From NCBI GenBank assembly GCA_963665545.2, contig CAXXKZ010000007.1:310001-374000 (forward strand): a stretch of 64,000 bases of DNA, in the 5' to 3' direction. Numbering within the stretch: the stretch's first letter is position 1; every line of letters begins with the position of its first letter. Under the pieces are notes generated by a model. That model was not told the DNA's origin. It saw only the letters and a list, made by a program, of their open reading frames with translations, and did no database searches. Positions 8,986 to 17,405 of the stretch are shown in pieces. A program made the position numbers and the translations under genes. This DNA is from G963665545 sp963665545. GTDB lineage: Bacteria > Pseudomonadota > Gammaproteobacteria > Xanthomonadales > SZUA-36.

Positions 8986-9432
8986 ATGAAGGAACAATGT
9001 CTTGCTCTTTTGCGAGAGCAGGTCGGACGCATAGCAGACGGATTATTGGCTCAATTCCCCGCAGCCTGCTTACTAATTTCCATGGTCGGGTGCGGGGTTG
9101 ATGACGCCGTGGATGAGAGTAAGGAATGGAGAGCTGAGCTAGCAAAAACGCGCGAGGCACTTCTCGTGGAAATCCAAAAAACGCGGGAGGCTGCCGTCAA
9201 AACCGCCGACGCAGCTATATCGGCGATACCTGGCGAAAGGTATCTGAGGCTCGTTGATGATCTTCACGGGGATGACGTAGCAGCAAGAGATTCGGCGCGT
9301 ATTTTCCTCACACGCCTAATACGAGGGCGTACCAACGCTGAGCCAGTATGGCCTCGCACTGATGGGGCTGCTGATGCTGAGCGTGGGCATGGTCGGATTC
9401 CGCCGTTTCGCCTGATAGCAAACGATAAGTGA
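8986..9432 (+). CDS. Doubtful hypothetical ORF with a coiled-coil core
   Basis: The ORF has 148 codons. Its middle has alternating charged and alanine-rich helix (ELAKTREALLVEIQKTREAA) that looks like a coiled coil. The last 35 codons are probably out of frame, because another frame over the same bases encodes an IPTL-CTERM tail (9329-9415). One reading is that an older gene for an IPTL-CTERM protein has suffered a frameshift or rearrangement near 9320. No clear ribosome binding site precedes 8986, and an ATG at 9083 is an alternative start. Confidence 0.3.
   Translation: MKEQCLALLREQVGRIADGLLAQFPAACLLISMVGCGVDDAVDESKEWRAELAKTREALLVEIQKTREAAVKTADAAISAIPGERYLRLVDDLHGDDVAARDSARIFLTRLIRGRTNAEPVWPRTDGAADAERGHGRIPPFRLIANDK
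9329..9415 (+). pseudogene. Orphan IPTL-CTERM sorting tail
   Basis: In the frame starting at 9329 the sequence reads VPTLSQYGLALMGLLMLSVG and then MVGFRRFA-stop. This matches the plan of IPTL-CTERM domains: the IPTLS-type motif, a hydrophobic helix and a basic end, a sorting signal of the exosortase or PEP-CTERM type. A TAA at 9317-9319 closes the frame upstream, so no protein body is attached. The terminator at 9442 follows as for a normal gene end. The parent protein is lost or frameshifted. Confidence 0.7.
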
Positions 9433-9441
9433 TTCACTCCT

Positions 9442-9482
9442 AAGCCCCGCAGTGACTCAGGTTGCTGCGGGGCTTTCTTTTG
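9442..9482 (+). terminator. Rho-independent terminator
   Basis: AGCCCCGCAG and CTGCGGGGCT form a perfect 10-bp stem around a loop of about 12 bases, followed by TTTCTTTT. It terminates plus-strand transcription after the IPTL-CTERM tail. Confidence 0.85.
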
Positions 9483-10228
9483 CTTTGAAAAAGATGAGGC
9501 CGCGATTGCTGACATCCCCGAGGAATTAACCTAATTAACCTAAAAAACCCCAACTAATCTCCGATTTATTGGGTTTCTTGGGTAAGGCATACATGAAGGC
9601 CGCGCTGCAAAGCAGTGTCACCAACGGTGTAAAACTGACCCCCTAGTGCCGGTTTAGATTTGACCCCCCTCATGTACGCTTTGCACTCAGCAAGAACAGG
9701 AGTGCGGCATGTTGGGAACGGAGGGATTTGTGGATATTCAGGTATTACATCGTCAAGGAATGAGCATCAAGGGTATCGCTCGGGAACTGGGTATTTCTCG
9801 CAACACCGTGCGCAGGTATCTACGCACTGATATGGCGCCGGCGTTCAAGTCGAACCAGTCACGGCCCAGCAAGCTCGATCCATTCAAAGATTATTTGCAC
9901 CAACGAGTAACTGCCGCACATCCGAACTGGATTCCGGCAACCGTATTATTCGATGAGATACATGCACTGGGTTACCGTGGCGGTAGCAGCATTTTGCGGG
10001 CCTACATGGCAACCCTCAAGCCCAAATGTCGGCCAGATCCACTGGTGCGCTTTGAGACGCCACCCGGCCAACAGATGCAAGTGGACTGGGGCGCCTTCCG
10101 CCTTGGGCCTGTCAAGGTGTAGATCGGCATGCAAAAATGACCCACTTACGGGGGTGATCGGCGTCGAAAAATGACCCACCTTCAACCATGCTCACTGGCG
10201 TTATGGCGCCAGGGAGTATTTAGAGGAG

Positions 10229-11743
10229 ATGTTGACGGTGGAGACGATCAGGAAGATTCGATTAGCGGCGCGAGATGGCAACAAGTCCATTCGCCAGCTC
10301 GCGCGAGATTTCAACTTATCTCGCAATACAGTACGCAAAGTATTGCGCAGCGACAAGACTCGTTTTGAGTATCATCGTGAGTCAGTCCACCGGCCCAAGC
10401 TCGGGCCGTATGTCGAGATGCTCGGTGAGTTTCTGGAGCAAGACCGGAGACTGCCGGTGAAGCAGCGGCGCACCGCACAGGGTTTATACGAGGCGCTGCA
10501 GGTGGCAGGCTATCGGGGCGCTTACGACAGCGTCCGGCGCTTTGTCAAAGCGTGGCGGGCTGAGCATCAGCACACCCCGAACGATGCGTATATCCCGCTG
10601 GTTTTCGATCCCGGCGAAGCCTTTCAGTTTGATTGGAGCCACGAGAAAGTGCTGCTGGGCGGCGCCATGACCGAGGTAAAGGTGGCGCATATACGGCTGT
10701 GCCACAGCCGGTTATTTTTGGCCGTGGCGTATCTGCGCGAGTCGCAAGAGATGGTATTTGATGCCCACCGCACCGCTTTTGAGTTTTTCGGCGGCGTGTG
10801 CCGGCGTGGAATATACGACAATATGAAGACGGCCGTATGCCGCATCCTGCGCGGTAAGGAGCGTGACTTTAATCGCCGTTTCGAGGAACTGGCGAGCCAT
10901 TATCTGTTTGAGCCGGTGGCCTGCACGCCAGCCGCCGGCTGGGAGAAGGGCCAGGTCGAGAACCAGGTCCGCACCGTGCGCCGGCGCTTCTTCACCCCGC
11001 GACGCAATGCCCGCAGTCTGCTGGAACTCAACGAGGCATTGCGGGCTGAGTGCCTGCACTGGGCCAGGACGAGGAAGCACCCGGCACTCAAGGATCAGAG
11101 CGTGTGGTCGGTGTTTGAGGCCGAGCGCTCATCGCTACTATCGTTGCCACGCGCTTTTGATGGTTATGCCGAGCGCACCGTACGGGTGAGCACCACCTCG
11201 CTGGTGAGTTTTGACCGTAATCGCTACAGTGTAGCCTGCCAGGCGGCGGGTAAAACAGCCCAACTGCGCAGCTACGCCGATAAAATCATCGTCATGCACG
11301 AAGGCGCTTGTATCGCTGAGCATGCACGCGTATTTCAGCGCGATCAGATGATCTTCGACCCCTGGCATTATCTGCCCGTGCTGCGCAAGAAGCCCGGTGC
11401 ACTGCGTAACGGCGCGCCATTCAAGGACTGGGACCTGCCGCACTCGATCCAGCGTACCTGGAGCCGGCTAAAACACTACCCGGACTGGGATCGCCAACTG
11501 GTCGATATCCTGGCCTGTGTGCCGATCTACGGGCTTGATGCCGTCGCCAGTGCCTGCAACGAAGCGCTTGGCAGCGGTTCGGTGAGTCGCGATGTCATCA
11601 TCAATCTGCTGGTCCGAACCCATCAGGAACCCAGTGCAGCGCCCATCGATATCCCGCCGCACCTGCAACTCAAAGAACCGCCGCTGGCCGATTGTGGCCG
11701 CTACGATCACTTCAGGAAGGACGCTGACCATGCCACGCGATAA
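10229..11743 (+). CDS. istA: IstA transposase of the inner IS21 element
   Basis: The protein has 504 residues, normal for IS21 IstA. It opens with a helix-turn-helix (KSIRQLARDFNLSRNTVRKV), followed by the DDE core with AFQFDWSHEKV, GIYDNMKTAV and GWEKGQVENQVRTVRRRFF, and a C-terminal beta-barrel-like region. Its end overlaps istB by 14 bp. The gene is intact and catalyses transposition together with IstB. Confidence 0.9.
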   Translation: MLTVETIRKIRLAARDGNKSIRQLARDFNLSRNTVRKVLRSDKTRFEYHRESVHRPKLGPYVEMLGEFLEQDRRLPVKQRRTAQGLYEALQVAGYRGAYDSVRRFVKAWRAEHQHTPNDAYIPLVFDPGEAFQFDWSHEKVLLGGAMTEVKVAHIRLCHSRLFLAVAYLRESQEMVFDAHRTAFEFFGGVCRRGIYDNMKTAVCRILRGKERDFNRRFEELASHYLFEPVACTPAAGWEKGQVENQVRTVRRRFFTPRRNARSLLELNEALRAECLHWARTRKHPALKDQSVWSVFEAERSSLLSLPRAFDGYAERTVRVSTTSLVSFDRNRYSVACQAAGKTAQLRSYADKIIVMHEGACIAEHARVFQRDQMIFDPWHYLPVLRKKPGALRNGAPFKDWDLPHSIQRTWSRLKHYPDWDRQLVDILACVPIYGLDAVASACNEALGSGSVSRDVIINLLVRTHQEPSAAPIDIPPHLQLKEPPLADCGRYDHFRKDADHATR

Positions 11744-12461
11744 TGTCATGGGGCTGATGAAGGCGCTGAAGTTTATCGCCATCCCCAAAGCCTACGATGA
11801 GGTGCTCGCGGCTGCTCGCAAGCGCCGCCAGATGACCGAGGTGGTGATTGAGCAACTGCTCGAGATCGAAGTCAGTGAACGCCAGGCGCGATCAATACGC
11901 TATCGCATGACCCAGGCGCGCTTTCCGGTGCCCAAAGACATCGACAGCTTCGAGTTTGAGCAACTCTCCATCGACGAGCAGCAGATCCGCACGCTTTACA
12001 CCGGCGAATTTATTGAGCAACAGCGCAACATCGTCTTTGTCGGCGGCACCGGCACCGGCAAAACACATCTGGCGACCGCCATTGCCTCACAGGCGATACG
12101 CTCAGGTTATCGAGCCAAGTTCTTCAACCTGGTCGATCTGGCCAACCAACTGGAACAGGAAAAGCTCAACGACAAAGGCGGCTGGCTCGCTAACCGGCTG
12201 GCTCGATACACCGAACTGGTGGTGTTGGATGAGCTCGGCTATCTGCCGTTCTCAAAGAACGGGGGCCAGCTCATCTTTCATCTGCTCTCACATTTGTATC
12301 AACGAACCTCGGTCATCATCACCACCAATTTGGCCTTCGGCGAATGGCCTTCGGTCTTTGGTGACAAGAAAATGACCACCGCCTTGCTCGATCGAGTGAC
12401 GCACCATTGCGACATCATCGAAACAGGCAATGACAGCTGGAGAATCAAGCACAGAAACTAA
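11730..12461 (+). CDS. istB: IstB ATPase of the inner IS21 element
   Basis: The protein has 243 residues and starts at the ATG of MPRDNVMGLMKALK, which has AGGAAGG upstream (11714-11720). The Walker A motif is GGTGTGKTH and Walker B is VVLDELGYLPF, followed by the sensor region VIITTNLAFGEWPSVF. IstB is the AAA+ helper that selects and bends the target DNA for IstA. An in-frame ATG at 11592 lies inside istA and is not used. Confidence 0.9.
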   Translation: MPRDNVMGLMKALKFIAIPKAYDEVLAAARKRRQMTEVVIEQLLEIEVSERQARSIRYRMTQARFPVPKDIDSFEFEQLSIDEQQIRTLYTGEFIEQQRNIVFVGGTGTGKTHLATAIASQAIRSGYRAKFFNLVDLANQLEQEKLNDKGGWLANRLARYTELVVLDELGYLPFSKNGGQLIFHLLSHLYQRTSVIITTNLAFGEWPSVFGDKKMTTALLDRVTHHCDIIETGNDSWRIKHRN

Positions 12462-13156
12462 CTTTTTACCCTTTCCAGGTGGGTCAATATTCGACGCCGA
12501 TGGTGGGTCAATTTTCGGTGCCTATTTACAGTCAAGGTATCGGCATTTGTAGCCACCCTGGGTTTTAGCCGCAACACCTTCGGCACTTTTGTTGAGAACG
12601 AACAGTTTATGACGCTCAGGACTTGCCATGAGCAAGCCTTCGATGAGTTTGGCGGTGTGCCTAAAGAAGTTCTGTACGACAACATGCGCACCGTAGTCCA
12701 GGCGCGCAACGCCTATGGCAAAGGCCAGCACCGGTTTCATCCTGGATTGCGTGATTTTGCCCATCACTATGGCTTCATGCCACGTCTGTGCCAGCCCTAC
12801 CGGGCCAAGACTAAGGGTAAAGTGGAACGCTTCATTGGTTATTTGCGCCGCAGTTTTTACGTGCCACTGGTGAGTCGTTACCAGCAACTGGGCGAGCCGC
12901 TGGATCTGAAGATATTGAACCAAGAGCTGTGCAGTTGGCTGGAACACACGGCCAACCGCCGTGAACACGGCACCACCGGTGAAGTTCCTGCTGATCAGTT
13001 GTTGATCGAGCGTCAGTCACTACAAGCCTTGCCACCACGCTATGTTGATGGACGACTTCGCCAGAGTGTCACAGCCCACAAGCCGTTACGTGATCACTGG
13101 CCAGTAGAGACCTTGCAGCATCCGTTGTCGACCTATGATGCTTTGTTGGGGGCGGT

Positions 13157-13945
13157 ATGAACATACAGGATGAACGGATTCAAAGTGCCTGCGAACGTCT
13201 CACGCTAAAGGCGGTTGCCGATCAGTACGCTGTACTGGCCCAGGAAGCCGTGCAAGCTGATCACAGTTTCAGTGATTACCTGGAACATTGTCTCAAGGCC
13301 GAGCTCGATGCAAGACGACTACGCTCACAAGCCATGCTGGTACGCATTGCCGGTTTTCCGGCCATCAAGCTGCTGGATGACTTTGATTTTAGGTTCGCCA
13401 AGGGGGCACCCAGAAAGGCCATCCAAAACCTGGCTTCACTGGCATTTATCGAGCGCAAAGAGAACATCATCCTGCTCGGACCCAGTGGTGTCGGTAAAAC
13501 CCACCTGGCGATTGCGCTGGGTTACCTGGCCACGCTGGGTGGCCTGAAGGTCAAGTTCATCACTGCAGCGGATCTGGTGTTACAACTGGAAAAAGCCCAA
13601 CGGCAAGAACGATTGGAACAACTGATGAAACGCTCGTTCATGGCACCGAGCGTATTGATCATCGATGAAGTGGGTTATCTGCCATTGCAGCGCAATCAGG
13701 CTAATCTATTTTTCCAGGTGATTGCCAAACGCTACGAAGCAGGCTCCATCATCCTGACCTCTAACTTATCTTTTGGACAATGGGATGTGACCTTTGCCGG
13801 CAACAGCGCACTCACCGCTGCCATGCTGGATCGTCTGATGCACCACGCACATCTGATTCAGATAAAGGGCGAAAGTTACCGGCTTAAAGACAAAAGAAAG
13901 GCTGGTGTGCTGGGGCTGGCACAACAATCACGAACTGATTCCTAG
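13157..13945 (+). CDS. istB: IstB ATPase of the outer IS21 element
   Basis: The protein has 262 residues with Walker A LGPSGVGKTHLA, Walker B VLIIDEVGYLPL and the motif ILTSNLSFGQWD. The ATG overlaps the istA stop (ATGA), so expression is probably coupled to istA, which is now split. The gene itself is intact but is probably poorly expressed, because translation through istA stops in the inner element. Confidence 0.88.
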   Translation: MNIQDERIQSACERLTLKAVADQYAVLAQEAVQADHSFSDYLEHCLKAELDARRLRSQAMLVRIAGFPAIKLLDDFDFRFAKGAPRKAIQNLASLAFIERKENIILLGPSGVGKTHLAIALGYLATLGGLKVKFITAADLVLQLEKAQRQERLEQLMKRSFMAPSVLIIDEVGYLPLQRNQANLFFQVIAKRYEAGSIILTSNLSFGQWDVTFAGNSALTAAMLDRLMHHAHLIQIKGESYRLKDKRKAGVLGLAQQSRTDS

Positions 13946-14283
13946 GCGCTTGAGTTATGAATCAGAATATTAAACCAGGGGGGGTCAATTCTAAACCGGC
14001 ATAAATGAACAAAAGGGGGTCAATTTTAAACCGGCATTGACAAAGCAGCAAGTTCTCGTCGTCGTAGCGGCCTTTCTACGCGCCCGCTCGGTACTATTCC
14101 CGTACTAAGATGCGAAGCAGGGGCATACCGCTCTGGAAATTCGGATTTCTTTCAAATAGTTAGTGCCCAGATCATGCTGCAGGCCTCCTAATTAGGCATT
14201 AGCGGCCGCACTCCGCGCCCTACAATGCCTGCTTGATTCCGGCAGCTTTACAGCGCTCGATAGCAAACTCCGTCAATACACCA

Positions 14284-15189
14284 CTAACTCAGCCACGACT
14301 GGCCGGGCAAACGACGTCGCATGCGATTAGCCGCATTTTCGACGGATTCCTCTAGTTGTTCGTACCAGAAGTCGGCGTCTGAAAAATGAAGCAGAGAGAG
14401 TGTGAAGTCATACTGCTCGGACAAGAGGACATGCTCCGTACAGGGCTGCTTGAACCATACATCGTCTTCAAGCTCACAAGATCGCATTGATCCTTCAATG
14501 GGTTGTGTGTTTGCCGCGAGAGACTTGTTCGGCACCGCAATGGGCGGTGTGTTACGGGTCCTGTAATACAGTCCCGACTTAAGAGCACTCTGGCTTGACC
14601 GCGCCCAAAGAATGAAGCCCTCTCTCGACACCACGAGCATGGCGCGCCGGGACGTATATCGCAGCCAGCGCAACGTGGCGGCTATCAGGGACACATCGTA
14701 CCTGTCTGCACAAGTTCCGAGTTCATCAAAGTCCGGGCGTTCGCTTGAATCGATTTGCACTCTAAAATCATCGAGCGGCATGAGCAGCGTTGCGGCAAAT
14801 TCGTTGGCCTCATGCTCCCGCTGCCCGTATTCAGACTCCCAGCTCGCCATGTCTTCGGTGCTGCATTGAAATCCCTGAGGGTACGCTTTGCGGTGAAGCA
14901 GGTAGTGGCCAAATTCGTGACCGAGAGTAAAGTTTATGCGCCCGCGCGATGAAATGGCGCTGTTGTAGAAGATGCCCCATCCTTTCTTACCGGGAGGCGC
15001 AGGGCTTAACGCGCCTTCAAACCCTGGAATATCATCACCTTTTATGACGACAATTGGTGCATCGGGGTGCTTAGCCTTTGATATCTCAGCTGCTACCGTC
15101 CGCACATCCACTGGAAATTCGGCGACCCCGGCAGCGCGAAGGACGAGGGTTATATCGTTTGCGGCACGCTGAGGGTAAACCTTCTTCAT
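14284..15189 (-). CDS. ImmA/IrrE-family metallopeptidase, CapP-like CBASS regulator
   Basis: The zinc motif is LGHEFGHYLLH (HExxH type), followed by REHEANEFAATLLMP, which supplies the third ligand glutamate. The C-terminal half (about residues 170-300) is a separate domain, perhaps a sensor. The start at 15189 gives a 4-bp ATGA overlap with the XRE gene, so the pair is co-translated; an in-frame start four codons upstream is less likely. In the ImmR/ImmA and CapH/CapP systems such a protease inactivates the partner repressor after DNA damage or phage stress. Position next to a divergent CBASS operon supports that role, but cleavage itself is inferred. Confidence 0.8.
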   Translation of the reverse strand: MKKVYPQRAANDITLVLRAAGVAEFPVDVRTVAAEISKAKHPDAPIVVIKGDDIPGFEGALSPAPPGKKGWGIFYNSAISSRGRINFTLGHEFGHYLLHRKAYPQGFQCSTEDMASWESEYGQREHEANEFAATLLMPLDDFRVQIDSSERPDFDELGTCADRYDVSLIAATLRWLRYTSRRAMLVVSREGFILWARSSQSALKSGLYYRTRNTPPIAVPNKSLAANTQPIEGSMRSCELEDDVWFKQPCTEHVLLSEQYDFTLSLLHFSDADFWYEQLEESVENAANRMRRRLPGQSWLS

Positions 15190-15500
15190 TCCTCGTCCCA
15201 AAGCTCGATCATCTTGCGGATTTTCTCCTTAGTGGCCGGACTCTTCCTCTGGTAGTTGCGGTAGAACATTCGGTCAGTGGCATCTTCCACCGTTACCTCT
15301 TCATCGATAAAGTAGTCCATCGACACCTCGAGCGCCTTTGCGATCTTTGCCAACTTGTCGGCGGAGGGTCGTGGCGGGTTTTTATTTTCTAATTCCCAGA
15401 TATAGCTCTTGCTGCTTTCAGCCCGCGTCGCAAGCTCATCCAGCGTGTATCCCTTTTCATTGCGCAGGGCCTTAATCTTCGCGCCGAATGTTGCTTTCAT
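15186..15500 (-). CDS. XRE-family repressor, CapH-like
   Basis: The protein has 104 residues. The N-terminal helix-turn-helix (IKALRNEKGYTLDELATRAE, then SSKSYIWELENKN) covers about residues 8-60. A charged C-terminal helix (ATKEKIRKMIELWDEE) may mediate dimerisation or recognition by the protease. It is transcribed away from the CBASS genes, and the shared upstream region carries a 13-bp palindrome over the promoter of those genes. It is the likely repressor of the island and of itself. Confidence 0.82.
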   Translation of the reverse strand: MKATFGAKIKALRNEKGYTLDELATRAESSKSYIWELENKNPPRPSADKLAKIAKALEVSMDYFIDEEVTVEDATDRMFYRNYQRKSPATKEKIRKMIELWDEE

Positions 15501-15546
15501 AGAGTCTCTCTTCGAGCCAGCTATTCGTTACTCTGAACATAATGTC

Positions 15547-15589
15547 TTGACAACCGAATTGCAAGGAATTAATGTAGAGTTCGGAACTC
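15547..15589 (+). promoter_or_regulatory. CBASS promoter with palindromic operator
   Basis: A near-consensus promoter has TTGACA at 15547-15552, a 17-bp spacer and TAATGT at 15570-15575. It is followed at once by the palindrome GAGTTC-G-GAACTC at 15577-15589, placed over the expected transcription start. Part of the motif (CTCTGAAC) recurs on both sides, at about 15530 and 15588. A repressor bound here would block the DUF2188 and CBASS genes. The divergent XRE protein is the natural candidate. Confidence 0.65.
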
Positions 15590-15625
15590 TGAACTTTTTG
15601 TATGACTTTTTAAGGAGATCTAAAA

Positions 15626-15859
15626 ATGGCTAAAGGCCCGAAGACACACCACATCGTGCCCAATCGTGATGGCGGCTGGGATGTAAAGCGTGGCGGCGCA
15701 AAGCGCGCGAGCAGCCACCACGACAAGAAGAGGGACGCGGTAGACACAGGACGGAAAGTCAGCCGGAACCAAGGGACCGAACTGCGCATTCACAACAAGG
15801 ACGGTCGAATAGCCCGGAGCGACAGCCACGGCGGCGATCCTTATCCACCGAGAGGATGA
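15626..15859 (+). CDS. DUF2188 family small protein
   Basis: The product has 77 residues, is strongly basic, and has the DUF2188 pattern: HHIVPNRDGGWDVKRGGAKR, an alternating helix, then ELRIHNKDGRIARSDSHGGD and PYPPRG at the end. AAGGAG lies upstream of the ATG. Its molecular role is unknown. It is the first gene under the CBASS promoter, 7 bp before the CD-NTase gene, so it is co-transcribed with it. Its place between the regulator and the nucleotidyltransferase is worth noting, because DUF2188 is not a standard CBASS component. Confidence 0.8.
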   Translation: MAKGPKTHHIVPNRDGGWDVKRGGAKRASSHHDKKRDAVDTGRKVSRNQGTELRIHNKDGRIARSDSHGGDPYPPRG

Positions 15860-15866
15860 TGTAAGT

Positions 15867-16779
15867 ATGAGCAGGACAGCAGTGATGACAAGAGACTGGG
15901 AAGCGGTTTTTTCAAGCTGGGCACAAGGGCCGAGCAAAACAGAGCAGGAAAAAGCCGAGAATGCCGAGCGGCAGGTCTATAGTGCAATCCAGACCAGCAC
16001 AGCGTTGCAAAACCGCAATATTAGGGTCTTTACGCAGGGCTCATACCGGAATCGAGTAAACGTGCGGCAGGAGAGCGACGTTGATATTAGGGTCCTGTGT
16101 TTCGACACGTATTTTCCGGATTACTCGGATGACAATGTCAAGGCGCAGGTCAGCAAGCGGGAAATACCTGCTACCTACACTTATGCGGAGTTCAAAAACG
16201 AGTTACAGGACGCGTTGTTCGCACGATTCGGCGCGCAGCATGTGACACGCGGTGACAAGGCCTTTCAGATTGACGAGAATACGTACCGAGTGAAAGCTGA
16301 CGTTGCGGCGTTTTTCGAGCACAGGCGCTACTACTCGCCGACCAATTATCATTCCGGCGTTCAGATGCGGACAGACAAGGGCCGGAGCATCATCAACTGG
16401 CCTGAGCAGCACTATGACGGCGGAGTGAGCAAGAACACGGCCACGAGCCGGCGGTACAAGCGGGGCGTCCGCATCCTTAAGACGCTACGAAACGAAATGG
16501 CGCAGACCGGGGTCGCCGCCGCTGAACCGATTCCAAGCTTTCTCGTAGAGTGTCTTGTCTGTAACGCCCCGAATACCGCGTTCAATTACAGCGCCTATCA
16601 GAATATGATCCGCGCCATATTGGCGAATCTCTTCAACGATACGCAAACCGACCAGCCCTGTAGTAAATGGGGTGAAGTTAGCGAACTCAAGATTCTATTC
16701 CACCCCCAGCCAGCCCTGGACACGCCAGCAGGCACACGCCTTCCTGAGCGCCGCGTGGGACTTTGTGGGGTACAAATAA
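15867..16779 (+). CDS. CBASS CD-NTase (cyclic oligonucleotide synthase), frameshifted near its 3' end
   Basis: The nucleotidyltransferase core shows TQGSYRNR (G58, S59), ESDVDI (D71, D73) and RVKADVAAF (D145), the complete GS and Asp triad of active cGAS/DncV-like enzymes. The enzyme would make a cyclic nucleotide signal on phage infection. After residue 278 the frame shifts at a C5 tract (16703-16707). Removing one C restores SQPWTRQQAHAFLSAAWDFV and GYK, the usual CD-NTase C-terminus, ending at TAA 16777-16779 with 303 residues. As read, the frame instead runs on into the effector and gives one 512-codon ORF. An assembly or sequencing indel is the simplest explanation. Confidence 0.85.
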
Positions 16780-17405
16780 TGCTCACACGTATCCATATTG
16801 CGTCATTCATCGGGCTTACGATTGTCACGTGGCTCGTCGCACTATGGCTACAGGGCCAGCCTGTTTTAAGTCTTGCGTTTCTGCGTCCGTTTGGGGTCGT
16901 GGTCGGCATGATCGTGGTCATCGTCGGCGTGTTTTCGCGTTGGGCATGGGCATGGCCGCTGTTTCGTGGATGGTATGTGAAGCGCCCGGACATCCGGGGC
17001 ACGTGGAAGGTGGTGCTGCAAAGCAACTGGACCAACCCGGAAACCGGTAAGGTCACTCCACCAATCACAGCCTTTGTTGCGATCCGCCAGACCTTAACGA
17101 CGCTGAGCCTGCGTTTGATGACACCCGAGTCCAAGTCGAAGCTGATTGCGCACAGCATCGAATTCGAAGAGGACGGTATCTACCGCATAGCCGGAATCTA
17201 TCGCAATGAACCGCGCGTTGAACTGCAGGGAGACCGCAGCGAAATCCATCACGGCTCCCTGCTGCTGGAAGTCTACGGAACGCCGCCAACGTCGATGGAG
17301 GGACACTACTGGACCGATAGAGGGACGCGGGGAACCATGAAAGTCGCAGAGCGAAAGGGGAAGATTTTCGACAACTTCGAAGCCGCCAATGCGGGCTTCG
17401 CTTGA
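16779..17405 (+). CDS. cap15: Cap15-like CBASS effector (2TM-beta, membrane-disrupting)
   Basis: The product has 208 residues. Two membrane helices (about 7-26 and 34-54) are followed by a beta-rich domain that opens RPDIRGTWKVVLQSNW and continues with strands such as GIYRIAGIYRN and GSLLLEVYGT. This is the layout of S_2TMBeta/Cap15 effectors, whose barrel binds the cyclic nucleotide and whose membrane part disrupts the inner membrane. The ATG overlaps the restored CD-NTase stop (TAATG). No Cap2 or Cap3 genes are present, so this is a minimal type I system. The assignment rests on architecture and position. Confidence 0.75.
   Translation: MLTRIHIASFIGLTIVTWLVALWLQGQPVLSLAFLRPFGVVVGMIVVIVGVFSRWAWAWPLFRGWYVKRPDIRGTWKVVLQSNWTNPETGKVTPPITAFVAIRQTLTTLSLRLMTPESKSKLIAHSIEFEEDGIYRIAGIYRNEPRVELQGDRSEIHHGSLLLEVYGTPPTSMEGHYWTDRGTRGTMKVAERKGKIFDNFEAANAGFA

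Larger units (their letters stand above)
10118..12530 (+). mobile_element. Inner IS21-family element inserted into istA of the outer one
   Basis: The element of 2413 bp begins TGTAGATCGGCA and ends, in complement, TGTAAATAGGCA. Both ends carry repeated blocks with AAAATGACCCAC or similar. A 7-bp target duplication GTCAAGG lies at 10111-10117 and 12531-12537. It encodes an intact istA-istB pair, so it may still be mobile and could act in trans on related ends. Its terminal repeats differ from those of the outer element, so the two are separate IS types. Confidence 0.9.
9709..13160 (+). pseudogene. istA: istA transposase of the outer IS21 element, split by insertion (9709-10117 and 12538-13160)
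   Basis: The first part encodes the N-terminal helix-turn-helix (IKGIARELGISRNTVRRYLR) and the first catalytic aspartate (QMQVDWGAF). The second part contains YDNM with the second aspartate and KGKVERFIGYLRR with the glutamate. Joining 10117 to 12538 and dropping one GTCAAGG copy keeps the frame exactly and gives 343 residues. Apart from the insertion the gene therefore looks intact. The start at 9709 has AGGAG 9-10 bases upstream. The stop overlaps istB by 4 bp. Confidence 0.85.
9616..14042 (+). mobile_element. Outer IS21-family element, interrupted by a second IS21-family element
   Basis: The ends are TGTCA at 9616 and TGACA at 14042. The terminal 28 bp align as inverted repeats with about 22 matches and include CGGT and TGACCCCC. 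A second internal copy of TGCCGGTTTA...TTGACCCCC lies at each end, as is common in IS21. The element is flanked by the 6-bp direct repeat AAGCAG (9610-9615 and 14043-14048). It carries istA (split) and istB. Removing the inner element and one copy of its 7-bp duplication restores an element of about 2.0 kb. Confidence 0.85.

Noticed and set aside
14049..14283. Possible gene tail on the minus strand (TEFAIERCKAAGIKQAL)
   Set aside because: Only about 20 residues between the outer IS21 element and the protease gene; no start and no family.
16690..16720. Programmed ribosomal frameshift between CD-NTase and effector
   Set aside because: The C5 tract is not a canonical slippery heptamer and no stimulatory structure is evident; the natural TAATG overlap in the restored frame argues for separate genes.
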